64,000 nt of DNA from HGM12587 sp045128635. Its GTDB lineage: Bacteria > Bacillota > Clostridia > Lachnospirales > Lachnospiraceae. Where the stretch lies: NCBI GenBank assembly GCA_045128635.1, contig JBGVRS010000024.1, positions 1-64,000 on the forward strand. The letters run 5' to 3'. Below, in pieces: positions 1 to 8,582 of the stretch. The translations under genes and the position numbers were made by a program. Position 1 is the first letter of the stretch. Each line of letters opens with the position of its first letter. Under the pieces are notes generated by a model. That model did not search any database, was not told where the DNA came from, and worked only from the letters and a program-made list of their open reading frames with translations.

Positions 1-141
1 GCATCTGCAGAAGTTACAATGATTCCACAGAACTATGTAACATTAACAGATGAAAACGATATTAAATATCTGAACAAAACATTAGATCTTTTAGATGATG
101 ATGATGATGTTCAGGCTGTATACCATAACTGGGACGAATAA
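1..141 (+). CDS. yebC: YebC/PmpR-family DNA-binding regulator, C-terminal end (partial)
   Basis: Open from the first base and ending in TAA at 139-141; only the last 46 residues are present. The tail contains the family pattern AEVTMIPQNYV, followed by a run of aspartates and VYHNW at the very end, which I recognise as the C-terminus of YebC/PmpR proteins (transcription factor or translation-related factor, depending on the member). The 5' part lies outside the window. A strong ribosome-binding site for the next gene follows 10 bases later, so the two genes may be cotranscribed. The family call is fairly sure; the function of this particular member is not. Confidence 0.8.
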   Translation, partial: ASAEVTMIPQNYVTLTDENDIKYLNKTLDLLDDDDDVQAVYHNWDE

Positions 142-167
142 ATAAGATTTTACAAAAGGAGAATACC

Positions 168-662
168 ATGGATTTAATTCAGTACGGACAGTATTATAAT
201 GATGCAATGACAGGGATGGATTCTATGTTTGATGACATGAAAGAATCTATGAAAAATTTTAATAAAAAGAATTACCCTGGATATTTTGAAAATATGATGA
301 AAAAATATGGAAAAGTATTTCTTTGTATTGAAGCAGTTTATGATCACGAAGATACGGAAGAAAAGAAAGAAAAATTCTTAAGAAAACTTGCGGATCGTTT
401 TATCGGATATGCAGAAGAAATGGTAAGCTCCAAGAAATGGAAATTCCAGAAACAGAGTACTTTGATTGACTGCAATATGTTTGTTGTAAGTTATGTACTT
501 CCTGCAATTAACGGATTTGAAGGAAACATGGCAAAACCATTTGCACAGATTCTCTGTGATAACTGGAATGAAAAGTTTGGTACTAACATGGAAGTTGGAG
601 ATTATGACCGAATTTACAATGGATTTAGTACAAGCATTTTCGGAATTAAAATCGGAAAGTAA
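168..662 (+). CDS. conserved protein of unknown function, 164 aa
   Basis: A clear gene: AAAGGAG lies seven to eight bases before the ATG, and codon use matches its neighbours. The product is soluble, with no signal peptide or membrane segment, rich in Lys, Asn, Met and Phe. The first 50 residues are charged and helical-looking; a short middle segment (about residues 60-75) is highly charged (EDTEEKKEKFLRK). It has a few cysteines (CIE, DCN, LCD) but no metal-binding motif I recognise. It sits between a YebC-type gene and metY, 12 bases before metY, so it may belong to the same transcript. I do not recognise a family and assign no function. Confidence 0.75.
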   Translation: MDLIQYGQYYNDAMTGMDSMFDDMKESMKNFNKKNYPGYFENMMKKYGKVFLCIEAVYDHEDTEEKKEKFLRKLADRFIGYAEEMVSSKKWKFQKQSTLIDCNMFVVSYVLPAINGFEGNMAKPFAQILCDNWNEKFGTNMEVGDYDRIYNGFSTSIFGIKIGK

Positions 663-674
663 GAGGGAATACAT

Positions 675-1958
675 ATGGGTAAAAAATTAAATCTGGATAC
701 AATCTGTGTTCAGGGTGGATGGAAACCAACCAAAGGAGAATCCAGAGTTCTTCCGATTTACCAGAGCACAACTTTTAAATATGATACAACAGAAGAAATG
801 GGACGTCTTTTTGATTTAGAAGATTCCGGATATTTCTATACAAGACTTGCAAACCCTACGAATGATGCGGTTGCTGCGAAAATTGCTGAATTAGAAGGCG
901 GTGTGGCTGCAATCCTGACATCTTCAGGACAGGCTGCAAACTTCTATGCAATCACAAATATCTGTCAGGCAGGAGACCATATTATCTGTTCTTCAAAGGT
1001 TTATGGAGGAACATTTAACCTTTTTGCTGCAACAATCGAAAAACTTGGTATTGATTGTACATTTGTTGATCCGGATGCTTCTGAAGAAGAAATCGATGCA
1101 GCATTCCAGGAAAATACAAAATGTGTGGTTGGTGAAACAATCGCAAACCCTGCATTGGTTGTTCTCGATATTGAAAAAATGGCAAATCTTGCACACAAAC
1201 ATGGTGTGCCATTAATTATTGACAATACATTTGCAACACCAATCAACTGTCGTCCGTTTGAATGGGGAGCAGATATTGTTACTCACTCTACAACAAAATA
1301 TATGGATGGACATGCAATGGCAGTTGGCGGTGCGGTAATTGACAGCGGTAACTTTGAATGGGATGCACATGCAGACAAATTCCCTGGTCTTACAACTCCG
1401 GATGAAACATATCACGGAATTGTATATACAGAAAAATTCGGCAAGGCTGCTTATATTACAAAGATGACAGCACAGCTCATGCGTGACCTCGGAAGTATTC
1501 CTTCACCAATGAACTGCTTCTTGTTAAATGTAGGTCTTGAAACATTACCGCTTCGTATGGAAAAACACTGCAGCAATGCGAAAAAAGTTGCAGAATTCTT
1601 AAATGCTCATGAAAAAGTAGAATTCGTAAACTTTGCAGGATTACCAGGCGATAAATATTACGAAGTAGCACAGAAATATATGCCAAATGGTACATGCGGT
1701 GTTATTTCATTTAGCTTAAAAGGTACAAAAGAAGACGCTGCAAGATTTATGGACAGCTTAAAACTGGCTGCAATCGTTACACATGTAGCAGATGCAAGAA
1801 CTTGCGTGCTTCATCCTGCAAGTCATACACATCGTCAGATGAATGATGAACAGTTAAAAGAAGCTGGTGTAACTCCGGGACTTATCAGATTATCCGTAGG
1901 TATCGAAAATCCACAGGATATTATTGAAGATTTAGCCCAGGCATTAGAACAGGTTTAA
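675..1958 (+). CDS. metY: O-acetylhomoserine aminocarboxypropyltransferase / sulfhydrylase
   Basis: A PLP enzyme of the Cys/Met metabolism family. It converts O-acetylhomoserine plus sulfide to homocysteine in methionine synthesis and acts in the cytoplasm. At 427 aa it has the usual length of MetY. The PLP lysine is seen in the motif THSTTKYMDGH (Lys208), with YTRLANPTN near residue 55 and SSGQAA near residue 83, both typical of the family. The start has a GAGGGA ribosome-binding site. A strong terminator at 1986-2040 ends the transcript. No SAM riboswitch or T-box is visible just upstream, but the gene probably belongs to an operon starting further left. Cystathionine-type sister enzymes are less likely given the length. 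Confidence 0.92.
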   Translation: MGKKLNLDTICVQGGWKPTKGESRVLPIYQSTTFKYDTTEEMGRLFDLEDSGYFYTRLANPTNDAVAAKIAELEGGVAAILTSSGQAANFYAITNICQAGDHIICSSKVYGGTFNLFAATIEKLGIDCTFVDPDASEEEIDAAFQENTKCVVGETIANPALVVLDIEKMANLAHKHGVPLIIDNTFATPINCRPFEWGADIVTHSTTKYMDGHAMAVGGAVIDSGNFEWDAHADKFPGLTTPDETYHGIVYTEKFGKAAYITKMTAQLMRDLGSIPSPMNCFLLNVGLETLPLRMEKHCSNAKKVAEFLNAHEKVEFVNFAGLPGDKYYEVAQKYMPNGTCGVISFSLKGTKEDAARFMDSLKLAAIVTHVADARTCVLHPASHTHRQMNDEQLKEAGVTPGLIRLSVGIENPQDIIEDLAQALEQV

Positions 1959-1985
1959 TTTAACAGTTATTTACAACGAATAGAG

Positions 1986-2040
1986 ACCCTGCCTTAGAGG
2001 GATACTTAAGAGAGAGTAAACAAAAAGGCAGGGTGTTTTT
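1986..2040 (+). terminator. intrinsic terminator of metY whose 3' arm lies directly before the tepA start
   Basis: A 10-bp perfect stem pairs ACCCTGCCTT (1986-1995) with AAGGCAGGGT (2025-2034), followed by GTTTTT. The U-run touches the ATG at 2041, so the only purine-rich stretch able to act as a ribosome-binding site for tepA (GGCAGGG, 2027-2033) is inside the 3' arm. The loop is long (29 nt). Confidence 0.75.
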
Positions 2041-2712
2041 ATGTCGAAAAATAAAGAAACTGATAAAGAAGATATGAAAGAATTGGGACAGATGAAGTTG
2101 TCAAAAATTCATTTGCTTTCAATTATTGGTGAAATCGAAGGGCATGAACTGTTATCGTCCAACAGTAAAACGACAAAATATGAACATGTAATTCCGAGCC
2201 TGGCGGCAATCGAAGATGATTCGGACATTGAAGGAGTGTTGATTTTGATCAATACCATTGGAGGAGATGTGGAATCAGGGCTTGCAATTGCAGAAATGAT
2301 TGCATCTCTAAGTAAACCGACAGTATCTTTGGTTCTTGGAGGAAGTCATTCTATTGGTGTCCCACTGGCAGTTTCATCGGATTATTCATTTATCGTGCCA
2401 ACAGGGACGATGCTGATTCATCCGGTCAGAATGTCCGGAATGGTCATTGGTGCTCGCCAAACTTATGAATATTTTCAGAGAATGCAGGATCGGATTACAG
2501 GATTTATTGCGTCCCATAGTAAAGCGGATCAGGATGATATTGAAGAAATGATGATGGATACAGGGTTTATGACCAAGGACCTTGGAACAATTCTTGTTGG
2601 AAAAGAGGCTGTAAAGGCGGGGATTATCGATGAAGTTGGCGGAATCAGAGAGGCTTTTCGTAAATTAAATCAGTTGATTAAGAGAGCGAACAAAGATTCG
2701 GGGAAAAATTAG
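2041..2712 (+). CDS. tepA: ClpP-family serine protease, TepA-like
   Basis: A ClpP/crotonase-fold protease of 223 aa. The likely nucleophile is Ser104 in GGSHSIGVP, and the likely histidine is His127 in TMLIHPVR; NTIGGDVESGLAIAEM (about residues 71-86) is the ClpP-like substrate-binding segment. In Bacillus the tepA (ymfB) gene precedes spoIIIE, and here an FtsK/SpoIIIE gene follows 64 bases later, which supports the name. TepA has been linked to protein translocation and to small acid-soluble spore protein breakdown in Bacillus; the role here is inferred. The ribosome-binding site is poor and lies in a hairpin, so an internal start at 2074 remains possible. Confidence 0.8.
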   Translation: MSKNKETDKEDMKELGQMKLSKIHLLSIIGEIEGHELLSSNSKTTKYEHVIPSLAAIEDDSDIEGVLILINTIGGDVESGLAIAEMIASLSKPTVSLVLGGSHSIGVPLAVSSDYSFIVPTGTMLIHPVRMSGMVIGARQTYEYFQRMQDRITGFIASHSKADQDDIEEMMMDTGFMTKDLGTILVGKEAVKAGIIDEVGGIREAFRKLNQLIKRANKDSGKN

Positions 2713-2738
2713 ACAAACAGAAAAAGATGTGTTAAGAT
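2710..2738 (+). promoter_or_regulatory. candidate sigma-A promoter for the FtsK/SpoIIIE gene
   Basis: TAGACA at 2710-2715 and TAAGAT at 2733-2738 are separated by 17 bases. The match is 5/6 and 4/6 to the consensus hexamers. It overlaps the end of tepA, so the downstream gene could be read both from this site and by read-through. Confidence 0.4.
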
Positions 2739-2776
2739 ATTCGGCAGAGAAAGTTAGAGTGAAAGAGGTTTTGTGA

Positions 2777-5239
2777 ATGGCACAGACAAAAAGAAAGAAT
2801 ACAAAGGCAAAGGGTCGTACGACAAAAGGTAAAAAGCAGGTACAGCAGACAAATCCTGAGGTAAGAAGTGAGGTTATTCTTATCTTATTTTCTGTACTTT
2901 GCCTGTTAATGCTTTTGAGCTGCTTTGGAATTGGTGGCCCGTTTGGAAATATGATGAGCAGTGTGCTGTTTGGTTTGTTTGGCTATCTTGCTTATCTTGT
3001 TCCAATTGCTTTATTTATAGGGGTATGTTTTTATACAGCAAACAGGGATAATACCATTGCAGTTGTGAAAGTAGTGGCAGGCGTTCTGGGCGTATGTATC
3101 ATAAGTGGATTGCTCCATGGACTGACAGGAAATCATTCTCTTAATACAATTGGAGAAGCATATAAATATTGTGCGCTTCATCATAATGGCGCAGGGATTT
3201 TGGGTGCAGCAGTTTTTGGAATGTTATCCGGTGTATTTGGCACAGTGGCTACGTATGTTGTCCTGATTGCCCTTTTTATTGTTGCGGCAGTGGTAATTAG
3301 TGAAAAATCTTTTGTAAAAGGTGTCAAAAAAGGAAGTAAAAAGGTTTATGACACAGCAAAAGAGGAAAATATTCGAAGAAAAGAACGTGCAGAAGAAAGA
3401 CGCGAAAAACGTTTGGAAAGAAAGGTATCCGGTGTCAGCATGGATGTAAAGCTTACACAGGATGCTGTACATAAAGAAGAGATGACTGAATTGACCGGAA
3501 TTAAGGAAACAGCCAGAGAGGAGATTTTCCTAAGTTCAGAAATGGCGGAAATTCCGGTAAAACAGCCGGAGCCAGTGGTGACGATTTCGGAACCGGTTGT
3601 AAGAATTGCAGAACCGGTAATAGAAGAAGCTGTGATTGAAGAAGAACCGCTTCCGGTAATGCAGGAAGAAAAGCCTGCACCAAAACGCAGAAAGAAAGCA
3701 GAGCCTGCGGAAGAAGTTGTAATTCCGGAGGTTACAGAACCTGCAGCACCGGCAAAAGAGTATCAATTTCCACCACTTCGTTTACTGACACCTCCAAAGG
3801 GTGGCGCAAATAAGAATTCTGCAGCAGCACTGCGTGAAACAGCTGCAAAATTGCAGCAGATTTTGAAAGATTTTGGTGTTAGTGTTACTGTAACGGATGT
3901 TAGCTGCGGACCAACTGTTACCAGATATGAATTACAGCCGGATCATGGCGTAAAGGTTAGTAAAGTTCTTGCACTTGCAGATGATATTAAGTTAAATCTG
4001 GCAGTGGCAGATATCCGTATTGAAGCTCCGATTCCGGGAAAAGCTGCCATCGGTATTGAGGTTCCGAATAAGGAAAACTCTACAGTTACATTACGTGAAT
4101 TACTGGCTTCAGAAGAATTTGACAATCATTCCTCAAATCTTGCCTTTGCGGTTGGTAAAGATATTGGAGGCAAGACGGTTATTACAGATATTGCAAAAAT
4201 GCCTCACCTTTTGATTGCTGGTGCTACAGGATCCGGTAAATCGGTATGTATCAATACATTGATCATGAGCCTTTTATATAAGGCATCACCAGAAGATGTA
4301 AAACTGATCATGATTGACCCGAAGGTAGTTGAATTAAGTACATATAATGGCATTCCTCATTTGCTGATTCCGGTTGTAACTGATCCGAAAAAAGCAGCTG
4401 GTGCCTTAAACTGGGCAGTTGCAGAAATGACAAGACGATATCAGTTATTTGCTGACTATCAGGTTCGAAATCTTCAGGGATACAATGAAAAGGTTAAAAG
4501 CATTGAAATGCTGGAAGATGAAGATAAGCCTCAGAAGCTTCCGCAGATTGTAATCATTGTAGACGAGCTTGCAGACCTTATGATGGTAGCGCCGGGAGAT
4601 GTGGAAGATGCAATCTGTCGTCTGGCACAGCTTGCCAGAGCGGCTGGTATTCATTTAATCATTGCGACTCAGAGACCATCTGTCAATGTCATTACAGGTC
4701 TGATTAAAGCGAATATGCCTTCCAGACTTGCATTTGCAGTGTCTTCAGGTGTGGATTCACGTACAATTCTTGATATGAACGGAGCGGAGAAGCTTCTTGG
4801 AAAGGGTGATATGCTCTTTTACCCATATGGATATCCGAAGCCGGTGCGTATTCAGGGGGCATTTGTGTCTGATGATGAAGTCAATGCAGTGGTAGAATTT
4901 TTAAAATCCCATAATGATGCAGCTGTTGTAAATACAGAAATTGAAGAACATCTGAAAAAGCAGCAGACAGCAGGTGCTGTTGGTGGAAAAGCAGGTTCAG
5001 ATGATTCGGGGAATGGAAATGATCCATTATTTGTGGAGGCCGGAAAATTCATTATTGAGAAAGACAAAGCTTCCATTGGTATGCTTCAGAGATGGTTTAA
5101 AATCGGCTTTAACAGAGCAGCAAGAATTATGGATCAGCTTGCAGAAGCAGGAGTAGTAGGAGAAGAACAGGGTACAAAACCAAGAGAAATCTTAATGTCT
5201 CCTGAACAGTTTGAGCAGTATATTGATGAATATTTATAA
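2777..5239 (+). CDS. ftsK: DNA translocase FtsK/SpoIIIE
   Basis: An 820-aa membrane-anchored DNA pump that moves chromosomes through closing septa, including the sporulation septum. After a basic start (KRKNTKAKGRTTKGKK) come about four membrane segments within residues 30-175, then a Glu/Pro/Ala-rich linker (about 175-340). The motor follows, with Walker A GATGSGKS at 482-489 and IIVDELADLMM as the Walker B region. A C-terminal gamma winged helix (LFVEAGKFIIEKDKASIGMLQ onward) recognises KOPS/SRS-type sequences in known members. The neighbouring tepA favours the SpoIIIE name, but sequence alone cannot separate FtsK from SpoIIIE; the organism may have only one. Confidence 0.93.
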   Translation: MAQTKRKNTKAKGRTTKGKKQVQQTNPEVRSEVILILFSVLCLLMLLSCFGIGGPFGNMMSSVLFGLFGYLAYLVPIALFIGVCFYTANRDNTIAVVKVVAGVLGVCIISGLLHGLTGNHSLNTIGEAYKYCALHHNGAGILGAAVFGMLSGVFGTVATYVVLIALFIVAAVVISEKSFVKGVKKGSKKVYDTAKEENIRRKERAEERREKRLERKVSGVSMDVKLTQDAVHKEEMTELTGIKETAREEIFLSSEMAEIPVKQPEPVVTISEPVVRIAEPVIEEAVIEEEPLPVMQEEKPAPKRRKKAEPAEEVVIPEVTEPAAPAKEYQFPPLRLLTPPKGGANKNSAAALRETAAKLQQILKDFGVSVTVTDVSCGPTVTRYELQPDHGVKVSKVLALADDIKLNLAVADIRIEAPIPGKAAIGIEVPNKENSTVTLRELLASEEFDNHSSNLAFAVGKDIGGKTVITDIAKMPHLLIAGATGSGKSVCINTLIMSLLYKASPEDVKLIMIDPKVVELSTYNGIPHLLIPVVTDPKKAAGALNWAVAEMTRRYQLFADYQVRNLQGYNEKVKSIEMLEDEDKPQKLPQIVIIVDELADLMMVAPGDVEDAICRLAQLARAAGIHLIIATQRPSVNVITGLIKANMPSRLAFAVSSGVDSRTILDMNGAEKLLGKGDMLFYPYGYPKPVRIQGAFVSDDEVNAVVEFLKSHNDAAVVNTEIEEHLKKQQTAGAVGGKAGSDDSGNGNDPLFVEAGKFIIEKDKASIGMLQRWFKIGFNRAARIMDQLAEAGVVGEEQGTKPREILMSPEQFEQYIDEYL

Positions 5240-5251
5240 AGGATAGATGGT

Positions 5252-6115
5252 ATGCAGTGTAAAAAATGCGGCACAGAGATTAAAGAAGGCTGCCTGTTTT
5301 GTCATAACTGCGGGGAAGCAGTGCAGATGGTGCCGGATTATGAGCCGGTATTAGATGATATACAGATTAGGATTGCACAGGCACAAACAAAGATGCCGAA
5401 CAGACCGACTGTAGAAAAAATAGAAGAAAAAACAGAAGAGCATATTCAGAACATCAAAAGCGTAAACTGGAAACTGGTCGGAATTATTGGATTGATTGTT
5501 GTGGGGATTGCAGCATTTGTGATTTCTTATTCTTCTGTTTTAAAAAAGCAGGATCCTGGTGCAATGCAGCAGCAGGAGGAGCTTCCTGTGGAAGAACCTG
5601 AAATAACGACTGTATCCGTTCCGAAATTTAGTATGCCGGGAGGAGAATACTCTCATTATATTACAATTGAAATTACATCGGAAACTCCGGGAGCGATTTA
5701 TTATACGTTGGATGGGTCAACGCCGGATGAGTATTCTTATCGTTATGTAACACCGATTAAATTGCTGGAAGGAACAACCGTTGTAAGAGCATTTGTCATG
5801 GATTCGGATGGGAACAGTAGCGAAATCTATTCAGAAGTATATGAACTGGAATTTGGTGCACCGGATGCGCCGACGATCATTCCTGAATCGGGAGATTATG
5901 AAGGAGAGCAGTATGTTCGAATTTTGGTTCCGGAAGATTGTGTGGCATATTATACACTGGACGGTACTGATCCGACGGAATCCTCAGAGCTATATACAGG
6001 AGAGTTCCTGATGCCAACAGGGACGACGATTGTTCGTGCAATGCTGGAGGATGAAAATGGTGTGCTTTCGGAGGTGAACTCTGTTTTATATACTTGTGTG
6101 AATTTAGCACAATAA
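5252..6115 (+). CDS. zinc-ribbon membrane protein with two chitobiase-type C-terminal repeats
   Basis: A 287-aa protein with an N-terminal zinc ribbon (CKKCGTEIKEGCLFCHNCG, residues 3-21), a cytoplasmic linker, one membrane segment (about residues 75-97, GIIGLIVVGIAAFVISY) and an extracellular part. The extracellular part has two copies of the CHB_HEX_C_1 fold (GAIYYTLDGSTPDEYSYRY and VAYYTLDGTDPTESSELY), small beta-sandwich modules often attached to surface proteins. It lies 12 bases after the translocase gene and is probably cotranscribed. The domains suggest a sensor or scaffold bridging the membrane; no enzymatic motif is seen and no specific function can be given. Confidence 0.75.
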   Translation: MQCKKCGTEIKEGCLFCHNCGEAVQMVPDYEPVLDDIQIRIAQAQTKMPNRPTVEKIEEKTEEHIQNIKSVNWKLVGIIGLIVVGIAAFVISYSSVLKKQDPGAMQQQEELPVEEPEITTVSVPKFSMPGGEYSHYITIEITSETPGAIYYTLDGSTPDEYSYRYVTPIKLLEGTTVVRAFVMDSDGNSSEIYSEVYELEFGAPDAPTIIPESGDYEGEQYVRILVPEDCVAYYTLDGTDPTESSELYTGEFLMPTGTTIVRAMLEDENGVLSEVNSVLYTCVNLAQ

Positions 6116-6162
6116 GGCAGAAGGTTCACAAGAAAATAAAAACAAATTCATAGGAATCTTCG

Positions 6163-6200
6163 AAAAAGATGATATTTTCAGTTGAAATGTCATCTTTTTT
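6163..6200 (+). terminator. intrinsic terminator, 15-bp stem
   Basis: AAAAAGATGATATTT (6163-6177) pairs with AAATGTCATCTTTTT (6185-6199), with one G-U pair and a 7-nt loop, and ends in a U-run. It closes the ftsK/zinc-ribbon transcript. The A-rich 5' side would let it work in both directions. Confidence 0.85.
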
Positions 6201-6280
6201 GTTATATGATTAAAATTAGTGTAGTGTGGTTAGTCGTTGTAAGTGTGCAGAAATCATCCGCATTACCCAGGAGGCAGATT

Positions 6281-7168
6281 ATGTTTAAAATTACAAAAGC
6301 AGAGCAGTTAACATCTAATATCTATTTAATGGATGTTGTTGCTCCAAGAGTAGCGAAATCTTGTAAACCAGGCCAGTTCATTATCGTAAAACTTGATGAA
6401 ACAGCAGAACGTATTCCGCTGACAATCTGTGACTATGATGCTGAAGCAGGTACTGTAACAATTGTATTCCAGCCGGTAGGTGCATCTACACATAAGATGA
6501 CATCTTTAAAAGCTGGTGATTATTTTATGGACTTTGTAGGTCCTTTAGGATGTCCTTCAGAACTTTGCAATGAAGATCTTGAAGAATTAAAGAAGAAAAA
6601 AATCCTTTTCGTAGCAGGTGGTGTTGGTACAGCTCCTGTTTATCCACAGGTAAAATGGCTCCACCAGCAGGGCATCGATGCTGATGTTATCGTTGGTGCG
6701 AAAACAAAAGATATGCTCATTCTTGAAAAAGAAATGGAAGCAGTTGCAGGAAATCTCTATGTGACAACAGATGATGGTTCTTATGGTCGTCACGGTATGG
6801 TTACAGCAGTGATTGATGAATTACATGCATCAGGAAAGAAATATGATCTTTGCGTTGCAATTGGACCAATGATCATGATGAAATTCTGTTGCTTAACAAC
6901 AAAGAAATACAACTTAAAGACAATCGTTTCCATGAACCCAATTATGGTTGATGGTACAGGTATGTGTGGCGCATGCCGTCTTGTAGTTGGAGATGAAGTA
7001 AAATTCGCATGTGTAGATGGACCTGAATTTGACGGTCACCTTGTTGATTTTGACCAAGCTATGAAACGCCAGCAGATGTACAAAACTCAGGAAGGCAGAG
7101 CAATGCTTAAATTACAGGAAGGTGATACACATCACGGCGGATGTGGACACTGTGGAGGTGACGAATAA
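6281..7168 (+). CDS. nfnA: NADH-dependent reduced ferredoxin:NADP+ oxidoreductase, subunit A (ferredoxin-NADP reductase type)
   Basis: A 295-aa flavoprotein of the dihydroorotate dehydrogenase electron-transfer/FNR family. I chose the ATG at 6281 because AGGAGG stands just before it; a longer reading frame upstream has no support. RIPLTICDYD is the FAD-binding region and FVAGGVGTAPVYPQ the NAD(P)-binding region. CGACRLVVGDEVKFACVDGPEFD carries the cysteines of a 2Fe-2S cluster. With the next gene it forms NfnAB, which couples NADH and ferredoxin to NADP+ reduction by flavin-based electron bifurcation. An unusual short tail rich in His, Gly and Cys (HHGGCGHCGGDE) ends the protein. The stop overlaps the next start (TAATG). 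Confidence 0.88.
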   Translation: MFKITKAEQLTSNIYLMDVVAPRVAKSCKPGQFIIVKLDETAERIPLTICDYDAEAGTVTIVFQPVGASTHKMTSLKAGDYFMDFVGPLGCPSELCNEDLEELKKKKILFVAGGVGTAPVYPQVKWLHQQGIDADVIVGAKTKDMLILEKEMEAVAGNLYVTTDDGSYGRHGMVTAVIDELHASGKKYDLCVAIGPMIMMKFCCLTTKKYNLKTIVSMNPIMVDGTGMCGACRLVVGDEVKFACVDGPEFDGHLVDFDQAMKRQQMYKTQEGRAMLKLQEGDTHHGGCGHCGGDE

Positions 7169-8556
7169 TGGCAGATGTATTAAAGAGAGTACCTGTTAGA
7201 GAACAGGACCCACAGGTTCGTGCAAAAAACTTTGATGAAGTATGTCTTGGCTATAATGCTGATGAAGCAGTAGAAGAAGCACAGAGATGTATTGGATGTA
7301 AAAATGCAAAATGTGTTCAGGGATGTCCTGTATCAATCGATATCCCGGGATTTATCGCAAAAGTAAAAGAAGGATGGTTCGAAGAAGCATATAAGATTAT
7401 CGGACAGTCCAGTGCTCTCCCTGCAATCTGCGGACGTGTATGTCCACAGGAAAGCCAGTGCGAAGGTCAGTGTATCCGTGGTAAAAAGGGTGATCCTGTT
7501 TCTATCGGTAAACTGGAAAGATTCGTAGCTGACTGGGCGAGAGAAAATAACATCAAACCAGTAGGTGCTAAAGAAATGAACGGCAAAAAAGTTGCTGTCA
7601 TCGGTTCAGGCCCAGCTGGTCTTACATGTGCAGGTGATCTTGCAAAATTAGGTTACGATGTAACAATCTTTGAAGCACTCCACAAAGCAGGTGGTGTACT
7701 TGTTTACGGTATCCCTGAATTCCGTTTACCAAAAGACGGAGTTGTTCAGCCGGAAATCGAAAACGTAAAAGCCCTTGGGGTTAAAATTGAAACCAATGTA
7801 GTTGTTGGTAAAGCTGTTACAATTGATGAATTAATGGAAGAAGAAGGCTTTGATGCTGTATTTATCGGTTCCGGAGCAGGTCTTCCAAAATTCATGGGTA
7901 TTCCTGGAGAACAGGCTAGCGGTGTGTTCTCTGCAAACGAATACTTAACACGTAACAACTTAATGAAAGCATTTGATGAAAATTATGATACACCAATCGC
8001 AGCAGGCACAAAAGTAGCTGTTGTCGGCGGCGGTAACGTAGCAATGGATGCTGCAAGAACAGCTCTTCGTCTTGGAGCAGAAGTTCATATCATCTACAGA
8101 CGTAGTGAAGAAGAACTTCCGGCACGAGTTGAAGAAGTTCATCATGCAAAAGAAGAAGGTATTATCTTTGACCTTCTCACAAACCCTGTTGAAATCCTTG
8201 CAGACGAAAATGGTTGGGTAAAAGCCATCAAATGTGTGAAGATGGAACTTGGCGAACCAGATGCTTCAGGCAGACGTCGTCCGGTTGTTATCGAAGGCAG
8301 TGCATTTGAAATCGAAGTTGATACAGTTATCATGTCCCTTGGCACATCTCCTAATCCATTGATTTCATCCACAACAAAAGGACTTGAAATCAACAAGAGA
8401 CAGTGTATTGTAGCAAGCGAAGATTTCGGCGCGACATCTAAAGAAGGTGTTTACGCAGGTGGTGACGCAGTTACAGGCGCAGCAACTGTAATCCTTGCAA
8501 TGGGTGCTGGTAAAGCTGCTGCGAAAGGTATCCACGAATATCTTTCTAACAAATAA
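7168..8556 (+). CDS. nfnB: NfnB / glutamate synthase (NADPH) small-subunit type flavoprotein
   Basis: A 462-aa protein often annotated gltA (NADPH-dependent glutamate synthase, homotetrameric). The N-terminal Fe-S module is visible as CIGCKNAKCVQGCP (about residues 41-54) with further cysteines in CGRVCPQESQCEGQC. Two dinucleotide folds follow: VIGSGPAGLTCAGDLAKLG binds FAD and AVVGGGNVAMDAARTALRLG binds NAD(P)H. Translational coupling with nfnA (shared bases TAATG) and the absence of a glutamate synthase large subunit nearby favour the NfnB role, so the pair should link the ferredoxin, NADH and NADPH pools. No terminator separates it from the next gene 26 bases on. Confidence 0.9.
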   Translation: MADVLKRVPVREQDPQVRAKNFDEVCLGYNADEAVEEAQRCIGCKNAKCVQGCPVSIDIPGFIAKVKEGWFEEAYKIIGQSSALPAICGRVCPQESQCEGQCIRGKKGDPVSIGKLERFVADWARENNIKPVGAKEMNGKKVAVIGSGPAGLTCAGDLAKLGYDVTIFEALHKAGGVLVYGIPEFRLPKDGVVQPEIENVKALGVKIETNVVVGKAVTIDELMEEEGFDAVFIGSGAGLPKFMGIPGEQASGVFSANEYLTRNNLMKAFDENYDTPIAAGTKVAVVGGGNVAMDAARTALRLGAEVHIIYRRSEEELPARVEEVHHAKEEGIIFDLLTNPVEILADENGWVKAIKCVKMELGEPDASGRRRPVVIEGSAFEIEVDTVIMSLGTSPNPLISSTTKGLEINKRQCIVASEDFGATSKEGVYAGGDAVTGAATVILAMGAGKAAAKGIHEYLSNK

Positions 8557-8582
8557 TACTTAAAAAAAAGGAAAAGAAACTG

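Noticed and set aside
675..1000. SAM riboswitch or other methionine control before metY
   Set aside because: The gene follows another gene by 12 bases, so no room for a leader exists here.
6182..6280. Upstream extension of nfnA
   Set aside because: The frame starts inside the terminator T-run, while ATG 6281 has a perfect AGGAGG and the family N-terminus.
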